Assembly: GCA_025965495.1 (NCBI GenBank)
Contig: JAOPWW010000186.1
Coordinates: forward strand, 1 to 7,226
Direction: 5' to 3'
Source: Frankiales bacterium
Lineage (GTDB): Bacteria > Actinomycetota > Actinomycetes > Mycobacteriales > SCTD01
Length of the DNA: 7,226 bases
Under the pieces are notes generated by a model. The model was not told the origin of the DNA, did not search any database, and worked only from the letters and a program-made list of their open reading frames with translations. Every line of letters starts with the position of its first letter. Positions within the stretch are counted from its first letter, which is position 1. Positions 1 to 6,596 of this stretch are shown piece after piece. The translations under genes were made by a program, and so were the position numbers.

Positions 1-1
1 T

Positions 2-100
2 CCGGACGTCGGGTCGGTGTCGGTGCAGCTGCCGCTCAGCGGGTCCGCCGGCCATCGACCGCGGGCCCGGACGAGAGGACCGCCTCCGGTACCGGCGTAG
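2..100 (+). CDS. Possible C-terminal end of a gene entering from the left edge
   Basis: An open frame from base 2 ends at a TAG at 98-100 and gives about 32 residues. The first part reads PDVGSVSVQLPLSG, after which it becomes rich in Arg, Pro and Gly. The G-x-V-x-V-x-LPL pattern resembles the last beta strand of a sensor histidine kinase ATPase domain, which is often followed by a short disordered tail. That identification is only an inference from a few residues. If it is real, the gene converges on the hydrolase ending at 198. Codons in the first half mostly end in G or C, while the second half uses cga, aga, gga, cct and gta, unlike the neighbouring genes. The tail could therefore be non-coding drift or simply a poorly conserved end. 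Confidence 0.3.
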   Translation, partial: PDVGSVSVQLPLSGSAGHRPRARTRGPPPVPA

Positions 101-197
101 TCCCCGTCCGGTCGCGGCGCCGCCGCCGCCGCTGGCCGGCTCCCGCTCCTGCCACCGCCGCCGTCGGCCCCGCCCGAGCCTCCGACAGCGACGTGCC

Positions 198-1040
198 CTA
201 CCGCTCCACCCACTCCTCGACCAGCGCGCCGACCCGCTCCGGGTCCTCCAGGTGCAGGAAGTGCCCGACGTCCGGGACCCGCACGAAGCGGCTCCCCGGC
301 GGGAACCGGTCGGCGTGGCGCTCCCCGAGGTCGGCCTGCATGCAGCCGTCCCGGTCGCCGTGCAGGTACAGGAAGGGCGCTCCCGGCGTCGTCCGGAACC
401 CCTCCGCGACCCCGCGCCCGAGGTTGTCCCGGTAGTACTGCAGCGCGGCCCGGCGTCGGGGGAGGGTGTCCAGGGAGGCGAGCACGCGGGCGACGTCGTC
501 GGTGCCGTCGTAGCCGGGGGACCAGTCCCGCCAGAGCCTGGGCACGACGGTGCCGAGGGTGCGCTCGGCGCCGGGCAGCTGGTTGAAGGCGAAGTACCAG
601 CTCAGGCGCAGCTGCCGGGCGAGCAGCAGCGGGGGGAGCGGCGGCAGCAGGGCCTGCACGGGAGGCACGGCCAGGGTCACGACGTGCCGGAACCGGTCGG
701 GGGCGACGGCGGTGACGGCGTAGGCCGTGACGGCGCCCCAGTCGTGGCCGACGAGGACGGCACGGTCGTCGCCGCCGAGGGCCGCGTGCAGGGCGAGCAC
801 GTCCTGCGCGAGGTCGGCCGCGCGGTAGGAGGCGGCGAGGTCGGTCGGGCCGTAGCCGCGCGTGAAGGGGGCGACGGCGTGCCAGCCGCGGGCGGCGAGC
901 CGCGGGCCGAGGTGGCGCCACGTCCAGGCGGTGTCGGGGTAGCCGTGGACGAGCAGGGCCAGCGGGTCGCCCGGCGAGCCCCACGACAGCGCCCCGAAGG
1001 ACAGGTCGTTCGCGGACACGGTCAGCGGGGTGGCGTCCAC
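198..1040 (-). CDS. Alpha/beta hydrolase, epoxide-hydrolase-like
   Basis: Probably a soluble cytoplasmic alpha/beta-fold hydrolase of 280 residues, of the epoxide hydrolase/haloalkane dehalogenase type. The oxyanion-hole motif HGYP is at residues 32-35. The nucleophile elbow GHDWGA has Asp100 in the nucleophile position; Asp there is typical of epoxide hydrolases and dehalogenases, while esterases have Ser. The probable acid is Asp231 in HGDRD, and the catalytic His is His260 in VGHFLH. Tyr149 (SWYF) and Tyr203 (QYYR) fall where the two cap-domain tyrosines of epoxide hydrolases lie, which favours epoxide over halide chemistry. The substrate is unknown. The GTG start at 1040 comes just before the first beta strand and 23 bases after the upstream small gene. 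The frame stays open to an ATG at 1286, but that extension is Arg-rich and overlaps the small gene, so I reject it. No good ribosome binding site precedes 1040; GTG at 1019 is an alternative. Confidence 0.9.
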   Translation of the reverse strand: MDATPLTVSANDLSFGALSWGSPGDPLALLVHGYPDTAWTWRHLGPRLAARGWHAVAPFTRGYGPTDLAASYRAADLAQDVLALHAALGGDDRAVLVGHDWGAVTAYAVTAVAPDRFRHVVTLAVPPVQALLPPLPPLLLARQLRLSWYFAFNQLPGAERTLGTVVPRLWRDWSPGYDGTDDVARVLASLDTLPRRRAALQYYRDNLGRGVAEGFRTTPGAPFLYLHGDRDGCMQADLGERHADRFPPGSRFVRVPDVGHFLHLEDPERVGALVEEWVER

Positions 1041-1063
1041 GCACGGACCGTACGCAGCGACCC

Positions 1064-1225
1064 TCAGGCCAGGTGCGGCCGCACCGCCTGCAGGTCCAGC
1101 CCGGCGACGCAGGCGGAGTCGTCGTGGCGGGTGAGGAAGGAGCGCACGGCGGCGTCGTCGTCGCTGTCGTCGCTGACGGGTCGGGCCAGCGAGACGGCGC
1201 AGGTCAGGCAGGAGACGGCGAGCAC
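1064..1225 (-). CDS. Small hypothetical protein, 53 residues, CxxC and Asp-rich
   Basis: I do not recognise this protein. It starts with GTG at 1225, preceded at a 6-base spacing by GAGAGGA (1232-1238 on the complementary strand), the best ribosome binding site on this strand. Its codons nearly all end in G or C, as in real genes here. Cys6 and Cys9 form a CLTC pair near the N-terminus, followed by an acidic stretch VSDDSDDDAA (17-26), a helix-like segment AAVRSFLTRHDD, a third Cys at 39, and the end LQAVRPHLA. There is no clear signal peptide; the N-terminal 15 residues are mildly hydrophobic. It lies between the PIG-L gene (182 bases upstream) and the hydrolase (23 bases downstream), so co-transcription with the hydrolase is plausible. 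The CxxC could bind a metal or be redox-active, but three Cys alone do not prove this. A longer version from GTG at 1354 is possible but has poorer codon use. Confidence 0.55.
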   Translation of the reverse strand: MLAVSCLTCAVSLARPVSDDSDDDAAVRSFLTRHDDSACVAGLDLQAVRPHLA

Positions 1226-1231
1226 GGCGGG

Positions 1232-1238
1232 TCCTCTC
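1232..1238 (-). promoter_or_regulatory. Ribosome binding site deciding the start of the 53-residue gene
   Basis: Read on the - strand the bases are GAGAGGA, complementary to the 3' end of 16S rRNA, ending 6 bases before the GTG at 1225. This spacing is ideal and favours the short start over the in-frame GTG at 1354. Confidence 0.55.
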
Positions 1239-1407
1239 GGCAGCAGCGGCGCGACCAGGGTGGCGCCGCGCAGCCGGACCGTCCATGGCCTGTCCGAGCC
1301 GTCGTCCGTGCCCGGCTGACCGGCCCGTCGACCACCCGTCCGGGCCGTCGGCACCGGTCTGCCGGGTGCCCGCAGCCTCGGACGGCGCTGCCGTGGCGGC
1401 GGACGGC

Positions 1408-2145
1408 TCAGGCGGTGTCCATCACCCGGAACGCCTCCGCGACGCGGCCCTCGGGCAGCCCGCCGGCCTGTGCCTGGAGGGTCAGCCAGCCGCGGAGCAT
1501 CCCGGGCAGGTCGTCCATGTGCTCGGTCTGCGAGACGTGCGCCCGCAGGGCCGCGACCTTGCGGTCGAACGTGTCCGTGACGTCCACGTACGTGTTCGCC
1601 GTCCCGCCCGCCGCCATGATCCAGGTCTGCGGGACCGACCAGGCCTCGAGGCCCTCGTCCTGCAGCAGCTCCGTGTGGGTGAACGGGTTGCGGGCGTCGG
1701 GGTAGACGGCGCACAGCGCGGCCTCGCCCGCCGCGAGGTGGTCCGGGTGGGACGCGCCGATCCGCACGTAGGACCGGTCGGGCGACTGCACGACGATCCG
1801 CTGCGGCCGCTTCTGGCGGATCACGCGGCTGATGTCGCGGCGCAGCTCGAAGCTCACCGCGAGCCGGCCGTCGGGGTAGCCGAGGAACGTCACGTCGTCG
1901 ACCCCGAGCTCCTTGCCGGCGGCCCGCTGCTCGCCCTGCCGGATGCCGCCGATCTGGTCGCGCGGGACGGTCGGGTCGAAGCCCCCGGCGTCGCCGTCGG
2001 TGATGATGCAGTAGCTCACGACGGTGCCCTGCGCGGTCCAGGAGGCGATCGTGCCGCCGGCGCCGAAGTCGAGGTCGTCGGGGTGGGCGACGACGACGAG
2101 CGCGCGCTCCACCGGCGTCGTGGTGTCCAGGGCAGGCGTGGTCAT
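1408..2145 (-). CDS. PIG-L/LmbE family deacetylase
   Basis: A 245-residue zinc-dependent N-deacetylase-like protein of the PIG-L/LmbE superfamily. Relatives include MshB (mycothiol biosynthesis), Mca (mycothiol conjugate amidase) and antibiotic-sugar deacetylases. The metal and catalytic motif AHPDD is at 20-24, after the first strand ALVVV. The second motif SHPDHLAAG is at 132-140. By analogy with MshB, His21, Asp24 and His136 bind zinc and Asp23 is the general base. ITDGDAGG (48-55) and the LGYPDG turn (88-93) are also typical. The protein has no signal peptide and should be cytoplasmic. At 245 residues it is shorter than MshB or Mca (about 290-300), so I do not assign either name; the substrate is probably an N-acyl amino sugar or a related conjugate. 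The ATG at 2145 puts the first beta strand about 14 residues in, as expected. No clear ribosome binding site precedes it. The start is only 14 bases from the diverging ATG at 2160. Confidence 0.92.
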   Translation of the reverse strand: MTTPALDTTTPVERALVVVAHPDDLDFGAGGTIASWTAQGTVVSYCIITDGDAGGFDPTVPRDQIGGIRQGEQRAAGKELGVDDVTFLGYPDGRLAVSFELRRDISRVIRQKRPQRIVVQSPDRSYVRIGASHPDHLAAGEAALCAVYPDARNPFTHTELLQDEGLEAWSVPQTWIMAAGGTANTYVDVTDTFDRKVAALRAHVSQTEHMDDLPGMLRGWLTLQAQAGGLPEGRVAEAFRVMDTA

Positions 2146-2159
2146 GCCCGTAGGACACC

Positions 2160-2378
2160 ATGGGGCCCGTGGCGGGTCGACCAGGGGTGCGTGGAGGAGC
2201 GGCGACCCGTGGGTTCCCGCCCGGCAGCGCGCAGGCGCTCGTGGCCCTGGTGCTCGGGGTCGCGCTCGGGGTCGCGGGGCTGCGGCGGGGGGAGACGGCC
2301 GCGGCCGTCGTCCTGCTGGTGATCGCCCTGCTGGGCGCGCTGCAGCTGTACCGCCTGTTCCGGCGGAGACGGCCGTAG
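2160..2378 (+). CDS. Small putative two-helix membrane protein
   Basis: A 72-residue hypothetical protein. After about 23 Gly/Arg/Pro-rich residues come two hydrophobic segments, roughly 25-41 (AQALVALVLGVALGVAG) and 46-64 (TAAAVVLLVIALLGALQLY). They are joined by a short LRRGE turn, and the tail YRLFRRRRP is strongly basic. By the positive-inside rule both the turn and the tail carry positive charge, so the topology is unclear; a hairpin with the tail in the cytoplasm is reasonable. The function is unknown. The ATG at 2160 has only a weak AGGA four bases ahead, and the first 17 or so codons (cga, cca, gga, cgt) do not match local codon use, while codons from about 19 onward do. The true start may therefore be an internal GTG, for example codon 10 or 28. 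It ends 10 bases before the pcrA start, and its TAG stop forms part of the probable pcrA promoter. Confidence 0.5.
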   Translation: MGPVAGRPGVRGGAATRGFPPGSAQALVALVLGVALGVAGLRRGETAAAVVLLVIALLGALQLYRLFRRRRP

Positions 2379-2381
2379 ACT
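2376..2381 (+). promoter_or_regulatory. Probable -10 element giving a leaderless pcrA transcript
   Basis: TAGACT matches the actinobacterial housekeeping -10 consensus TANNNT. It is followed by exactly 7 bases (cgaacag) and then the GTG at 2389. That is the usual distance from a -10 box to the transcription start, so the mRNA would begin at the start codon with no leader. No ribosome binding site precedes this GTG, which agrees. No good -35 hexamer is visible 16-18 bases upstream, which is common for leaderless actinobacterial promoters. The TAG of the -10 is also the stop codon of the preceding small gene. Confidence 0.5.
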
Positions 2382-2388
2382 CGAACAG

Positions 2389-4668
2389 GTGAGCGACATG
2401 CTGTTCGAGGACCTCTACGCTCCCGCGGTCCTCGCCCGGCCCGCGCCCAGCGCCGACCGGCTGCTCGAGGGCCTGAACCCCCAGCAGCGCCAGGCGGTCA
2501 CGCACGCCGGGAGCCCGCTGCTCATCGTCGCGGGCGCCGGCTCGGGCAAGACCAAGGCGCTCACCACCCGCATCGCCTACCTGCTGGCCGCCCGCGGGGT
2601 GCAGCCCGGCGAGGTCCTCGCCATCACCTTCACCAACAAGGCCGCCGGCGAGATGAAGGAGCGCGTCGCCGCCCTCGTCGGCCGCCGGGCGAACGCGATG
2701 TGGGTCAGCACGTTCCACTCCGCCTGCGTCCGGATCCTGCGCGCCGAGGCCAAGAAGCTCGGCTTCACGACGTCGTTCTCGATCTACGACGCCGCCGACG
2801 CCCAGCGCCTCATGACCCTGGTCTGCCGGGACCTCGACCTGGACCCCAAGCGCTTCCCGGCGCGCTCGCTGAGCAACCAGGTGAGCGACCTCAAGAACGA
2901 GCTGGTCGACCACGAGACGGCGCGCGACCGGGCCACGAACGAGCAGGAGCGCCAGGTCGCCGAGGTCTACGGCACCTACCAGGCGCGGCTGCGCCAGGCC
3001 AACGCGATGGACTTCGACGACCTGATCATGACGGCCGTCAACCTGCTGCAGGCGTTCCCCGACGTCGCCGAGCACTACCGGCGCCGGTTCCGCCACGTCC
3101 TGGTCGACGAGTACCAGGACACCAACCACGCGCAGTACACCCTCGTGAAGGAGCTCACCGGCCCGGTCGACGGGATGGCGAACGCCGAGCTGTGCGTCGT
3201 CGGCGACGCCGACCAGAGCATCTACGCCTTCCGCGGCGCCGACATCCGCAACATCCTGCAGTTCGAGGAGGACTACCCCGACGCCGAGGTGGTCCTGCTC
3301 GAGCAGAACTACCGCAGCACCCAGACGATCCTCACGGCGGCCAACTCCGTCATCACCAAGAACGCCGGCCGCAAGGACAAGCGGCTGTGGACCGACGCCG
3401 GCGACGGCGAGAAGATCGTCGGCTACGTCGCCGACAACGAGCACGACGAGGCCGCGTTCGTCGCCGAGGAGGTCGACCGCCTCACCGACGCCGGCACCGT
3501 CAAGCCGTCGGACGTCGCGGTCTTCTACCGGACCAACGCGCAGTCGCGGGTGTTCGAGGAGGTCTTCGTCCGGGTCGGCCTGCCCTACCGGGTCATCGGG
3601 GGCGTGCGCTTCTACGAGCGCAAGGAGGTCAAGGACGCCCTCGCCTACCTGCGGGTGCTGTCCAACCCGGCCGACGTCGTGTCCCTGCGCCGGATCATCA
3701 ACACCCCGCGCCGCGGCATCGGCGACCGCGCGGAGGCGTGCCTGGAGGCGTTCGCCTCCCGCGAGCGGGTCGCGTTCCACGAGGCCCTCACCCGCTGCGA
3801 CGAGGTCCAGGGCATGGCCACCCGCAGCGCCAACGCCGTCCGCCAGTTCGCCGACCTCATGGACGAGCTGCGGGCGCTCGTCGTCGGCGGGATGCCCCCC
3901 GCGGAGGTCCTGGAGGCGGTCCTGGACCGCAGCGGGTACCTCGCCGAGCTGTCCGCGAGCGTCGACCCGCAGGACGAGACCCGCGTCGAGAACCTGGCCG
4001 AGCTGGTCGGCGTCGCCCGCGAGTACTCCGAGCGGGTCCCCGACGGCGACGTCGGCTCCTGGCTCGAGTCCGTCTCCCTGGTCGCCGACGCCGACAGCGT
4101 CCCCGGCGAGGGCGACGGCGTCGTCACGCTCATGACCCTGCACGCCGCCAAGGGCCTGGAGTACCCGGTCGTGTTCCTGTCCGGGATGGAGGACGGCGTC
4201 TTCCCGCACCTGCGCGCCCTCGGCGACGAGAAGGAGCTGCAGGAGGAGCGCCGCCTGGCCTACGTCGGCATCACCCGGGCCCGGGAGCGGCTCTACCTGT
4301 CGCGCGCGCACGTCCGCAGCGCCTGGGGCCAGACCTCCTACAACCCGGCCTCGCGCTTCCTCGACGAGGTGCCGGACAGCCTGGTCGACTGGCGCCGCCT
4401 CGACACCGCCCCGTCCGGCCCTCCGCCCGCCCTGACGACGGCGGCCAACCGCCTGCAGGGGACGGCCCGGGGGAAGACCGCGGGGCCGGGGCTGCGCGCC
4501 GTGCCGAACCTCGAGGTCGGCGACCGGCTCACCCACGACACCTTCGGCCTGGGCACGGTCACCGCGACCCGTGGTGCCGGGGACTCGGCCCAGGCGGAGG
4601 TCGACTTCGGGGCCGGCACCGGCGCGAAGTGGCTGCTGCTGCGCTACGCCCCGGTCGAGAAGCTCTAG
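2389..4668 (+). CDS. pcrA: ATP-dependent DNA helicase PcrA/UvrD1
   Basis: A complete superfamily 1A 3'-5' DNA helicase of 759 residues, close to the usual family length (M. tuberculosis UvrD1 is about 770). In order: Q motif LNPQQRQAV (29-37), Walker A AGAGSGKT (48-55), motif Ia TFTNKAAGEM (80-89), motif II VDEYQDTN (239-246), motif III VVGDADQSIYAFRGA (270-284), motif IV LLEQNYRST (303-311), motif V LMTLHAAKGLEYPVV (581-595) and motif VI ERRLAYVGITRARERL (620-635). All catalytic residues are present. A flexible linker (about 672-706) leads to a Tudor-like domain (707-759, GDRLTHDTFGLGTV) that in PcrA/UvrD binds RNA polymerase. Known family roles are nucleotide excision repair, removal of proteins and recombinase filaments from DNA, and transcription-coupled repair. 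I chose GTG 2389 because of the leaderless promoter geometry. An ATG at 2398 preceded by AGGTGAG is a credible alternative and would remove only three residues. Confidence 0.98.
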   Translation: MSDMLFEDLYAPAVLARPAPSADRLLEGLNPQQRQAVTHAGSPLLIVAGAGSGKTKALTTRIAYLLAARGVQPGEVLAITFTNKAAGEMKERVAALVGRRANAMWVSTFHSACVRILRAEAKKLGFTTSFSIYDAADAQRLMTLVCRDLDLDPKRFPARSLSNQVSDLKNELVDHETARDRATNEQERQVAEVYGTYQARLRQANAMDFDDLIMTAVNLLQAFPDVAEHYRRRFRHVLVDEYQDTNHAQYTLVKELTGPVDGMANAELCVVGDADQSIYAFRGADIRNILQFEEDYPDAEVVLLEQNYRSTQTILTAANSVITKNAGRKDKRLWTDAGDGEKIVGYVADNEHDEAAFVAEEVDRLTDAGTVKPSDVAVFYRTNAQSRVFEEVFVRVGLPYRVIGGVRFYERKEVKDALAYLRVLSNPADVVSLRRIINTPRRGIGDRAEACLEAFASRERVAFHEALTRCDEVQGMATRSANAVRQFADLMDELRALVVGGMPPAEVLEAVLDRSGYLAELSASVDPQDETRVENLAELVGVAREYSERVPDGDVGSWLESVSLVADADSVPGEGDGVVTLMTLHAAKGLEYPVVFLSGMEDGVFPHLRALGDEKELQEERRLAYVGITRARERLYLSRAHVRSAWGQTSYNPASRFLDEVPDSLVDWRRLDTAPSGPPPALTTAANRLQGTARGKTAGPGLRAVPNLEVGDRLTHDTFGLGTVTATRGAGDSAQAEVDFGAGTGAKWLLLRYAPVEKL

Positions 4669-4730
4669 GGGGCGGTCGGCCGGACCTGGCAGACCGCTGT
4701 GAGCGAGAGGCGTGGGAGCGCGCGCGTCCG

Positions 4731-4736
4731 TAGCGT
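4731..4736 (+). promoter_or_regulatory. Candidate -10 element for the ABC exporter operon
   Basis: TAGCGT fits TANNNT and is the only such match in the 107-base gap after pcrA. It would give a transcription start near 4743 and a leader of about 33 bases containing the ribosome binding site. No recognisable -35 lies 16-18 bases upstream, so this is a weak call. The operon could instead be read through from pcrA. Confidence 0.3.
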
Positions 4737-4760
4737 GGCGGGCCCAGGCGTTCCCAGGAC

Positions 4761-4766
4761 GAGGAG
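4761..4766 (+). promoter_or_regulatory. Ribosome binding site of the ABC ATPase gene
   Basis: GAGGAG, inside the purine-rich run GGACGAGGAG, ends 9 bases before the ATG at 4776. It fixes the start, which also falls right at the conserved first strand of the ATPase domain. Confidence 0.65.
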
Positions 4767-4775
4767 CTCAGCAGC

Positions 4776-5717
4776 ATGATCGAGGCACGCGGGCTCACCA
4801 AGCGGTACGGCGACACCACGGCCGTCGACGGGATCTCCTTCACCGTCCAGCCGGGGATCGTCACCGGCTTCCTCGGCCCGAACGGCGCCGGGAAGTCCAC
4901 GACGATGCGCATGGTGCTCGGGCTCGACGCCCCCACGGCGGGGACCGTCACCGTCAACGGCCGGCGCTACGACCAGCTGGGCGCCCCGCTGCAGGAGGTC
5001 GGCGCGCTCCTGGAGGCCCGGGCCGTCCACACCGGTCGCAGCGCGCGCGACCACCTGCTCGCGATGGCGGCCACCAGCGGCATCGGCCGGCGCCGGGTGG
5101 AGGAGGTCATCGACCTGGTGGGCCTGCGCGAGGTCGCGGGCCGCCGCGCCGGCGCCTTCTCGCTCGGCATGGGCCAGCGGCTGGGGATCGCGTCCGCCCT
5201 GCTCGGTGACCCCGCCACCCTGATGCTGGACGAGCCGGTCAACGGCCTGGACCCGGACGGCATCGTCTGGGTGCGCACCCTGCTGCGGCAGCTCGCCGAC
5301 GAGGGGCGGACGGTGTTCCTGTCCTCGCACCTCATGAGCGAGATGGAGCTGACCGCCGACCACCTGCTGGTCATCGGCCGCGGCCGGATCCTGCGCGACG
5401 TCTCGGTCGCCCAGTTCCTCGCCGACGCCGGGGGCACCCGGGTGCAGGTCCGCAGCCCGCAGTCCGGCGCCCTGCGCGAGCTGCTCGACGGGCCGGGAGT
5501 CACCGTCACGAGCACCGGGAGGGACGCCCTCGAGGTCCGGGGGCTGACGAGCGAGGAGGTCGGGACCCGGGCGGCCGCCGCCGGCCTGACCCTGTTCGAG
5601 CTCGCCAACGTCCGCGCCTCGCTCGAGGACGCCTACATGGAGATCACCCGCGACGCCGTGGAGTACCGCGGCGGTTCCGCCGACTCCTCCGACCTGCAGA
5701 CCCGGAGCGCCGCATGA
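4776..5717 (+). CDS. ABC transporter ATP-binding protein (ABC-2 exporter type)
   Basis: The 313-residue cytoplasmic ATPase that powers the permease encoded next to it. Walker A is GPNGAGKST (34-42), the signature is SLGMGQRLGIA (129-139), Walker B is TLMLDEP (148-154) followed by the D-loop NGLDPDG (156-162), and the switch His185 is in FLSSHLMSE. The signature begins SLGMGQ where classical ABC proteins have LSGGQ. There is also no Q in the usual Q-loop spot, where GALLEARAVHTGRSA (77-91) stands. Both are normal for the BcrA/DrrA-like exporter branch common in actinobacteria, so the protein should be active. Residues from about 215 form the C-terminal accessory domain of this branch, and 296-313 look disordered. 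Such pairs export peptides, lipids or antibiotics, but the sequence does not show which. The stop overlaps the permease start by four bases (ATGA), so the two are translationally coupled. Confidence 0.95.
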   Translation: MIEARGLTKRYGDTTAVDGISFTVQPGIVTGFLGPNGAGKSTTMRMVLGLDAPTAGTVTVNGRRYDQLGAPLQEVGALLEARAVHTGRSARDHLLAMAATSGIGRRRVEEVIDLVGLREVAGRRAGAFSLGMGQRLGIASALLGDPATLMLDEPVNGLDPDGIVWVRTLLRQLADEGRTVFLSSHLMSEMELTADHLLVIGRGRILRDVSVAQFLADAGGTRVQVRSPQSGALRELLDGPGVTVTSTGRDALEVRGLTSEEVGTRAAAAGLTLFELANVRASLEDAYMEITRDAVEYRGGSADSSDLQTRSAA

Positions 5718-6544
5718 CGTCCACCGTCCAGACCACGACCGGGAGCCCGCTGCCCGCCCCGCCCCGCGCGGTCGACCAGCGACGGGTGACCTTCCCGCGC
5801 GTCCTCACCTCGGAGTGGGTGAAGTTCCGGTCGCTGCGCTCGAGCTGGGCGATGCTGCTCGCCGCGGCCGCCGGACTCGTGGTCATCGCCCTGATCATCG
5901 CCGCCAACACCGGCTCCCACCGGGCCGGGCTCGACCCCGAGGACACCGTCCTGTCGGCGACCCTGCAGGGCTACCACCTGGCCGAGCTGCTCATGGGCAT
6001 CCTCGGCGTGCTGTTCGTGTCCGGGGAGTACTCCACCGGCATGGTGCGCTCGACGATGGCGGCGGTGCCCCGGCGCGTCCCCGTGCTGTTCGCCAAGGCG
6101 ATCGTGCTCGGCGTCGTCGTCGGGGTCGCCATGGCGGTCGCGACGCTCGTGGCGTTCCTGTCCTCGGAGGCGGTCCTCGCCCGGTCCGGCCACGGCTTCT
6201 CCCTGTCGGACCCGACCGGGGTGCGGGTCGTGTTCGGCACCGCGCTCTACCTCGTGCTGGTGGCCCTCCTGGGCAGCGCCTTCGGCTGGGTCGTCCGCAG
6301 CACCCCGGGCGGGATCTCCAGCCTGGTCGGCCTGCTGCTGGTCGTGCCGCTGCTGCTCTCGCTGTTCGGCGACCTCGGCCGCACGGTCGCCGAGTACCTG
6401 CCGAGCCCGGCCGGTGAGGCGTTCGCCGTCTCGCTGCGGCTGCCCCACACGCTGTCCCCGACCACCGGGCTCGTCGTGCTGGTGCTCTGGGTCCTGGCGG
6501 CCATGACGACGGCCGCTGTCCTGCTCAAGCGCCGGGACGCCTGA
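5714..6544 (+). CDS. ABC-2 type transporter permease
   Basis: A 276-residue integral membrane subunit of the exporter, working with the ATPase encoded just upstream. After a 25-residue Pro/Thr-rich N-terminus comes LTSEWVKFRSLRSSW (31-45), the amphipathic coupling segment typical of this family. About six membrane helices follow: 46-66, 86-104, 126-150, 173-193, 200-219 and 251-270. The loop GEYSTGMVRSTMAAVPRR (104-121) after the second helix is the family hallmark ((G/E)EY-TG-R-T--A-P-R). The tail LLKRRDA is basic and probably cytoplasmic. The ATG at 5714 overlaps the upstream stop as ATGA. No separate substrate-binding protein or regulator is encoded here, which suits an exporter. Substrate unknown. 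Confidence 0.93.
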   Translation: MTSTVQTTTGSPLPAPPRAVDQRRVTFPRVLTSEWVKFRSLRSSWAMLLAAAAGLVVIALIIAANTGSHRAGLDPEDTVLSATLQGYHLAELLMGILGVLFVSGEYSTGMVRSTMAAVPRRVPVLFAKAIVLGVVVGVAMAVATLVAFLSSEAVLARSGHGFSLSDPTGVRVVFGTALYLVLVALLGSAFGWVVRSTPGGISSLVGLLLVVPLLLSLFGDLGRTVAEYLPSPAGEAFAVSLRLPHTLSPTTGLVVLVLWVLAAMTTAAVLLKRRDA

Positions 6545-6596
6545 GGCTCCTGCCCGGCCACCCTGGACGACCCGCGCCCCGGCACGCGCTCGCCCC

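Noticed and set aside
129..139. Possible deviant ABC signature considered as an inactivating change in the ATPase (the protein residues 129-139 of the gene at 4776-5717).
   Set aside because: SLGM-Q-RLGIA and the missing Q-loop Gln are normal in this exporter branch; Walker A, Walker B and the switch His are intact.
112..140. GCC/GCCG tandem run near the left end, considered as a repeat element.
   Set aside because: A short compositional run of a few triplets in a GC-rich spacer, with no longer repeating unit.
1041..1286. N-terminal extension of the hydrolase to the ATG at 1286.
   Set aside because: The added 82 residues are Arg-rich and low in complexity, overlap the better-supported small gene, and lie before the first core strand of the fold.
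252..2322. Several long + strand open frames opposite the hydrolase and PIG-L genes.
   Set aside because: They are compositionally biased antisense shadows with no domain motifs and no ribosome binding sites.
1408..4536. A continuous - strand open frame of over 1000 codons covering the PIG-L gene and almost all of pcrA in antisense.
   Set aside because: Only the part up to the ATG at 2145 has family motifs. The rest is the Val/Gly/Asp/Leu-rich antisense shadow expected opposite a high-GC gene and carries no recognisable domain.
4672..4697. Inverted repeat GCGGTC/GACCGC just after the pcrA stop, considered as a terminator.
   Set aside because: The stem is only 6 bases with a 14-base loop and no T-run, which is expected by chance at this GC content. 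Termination here is not shown.
2700..4733. A 677-codon + strand frame overlapping pcrA.
   Set aside because: Its product is almost wholly Arg/Pro/Gly/Ala, the usual shifted-frame product of a high-GC gene, while the overlapping frame encodes every helicase motif.
5633..6448. A 271-codon - strand frame opposite the permease.
   Set aside because: Rich in Gln, Asp, Glu, Arg and His with no fold signature; it mirrors the hydrophobic permease codons on the other strand.
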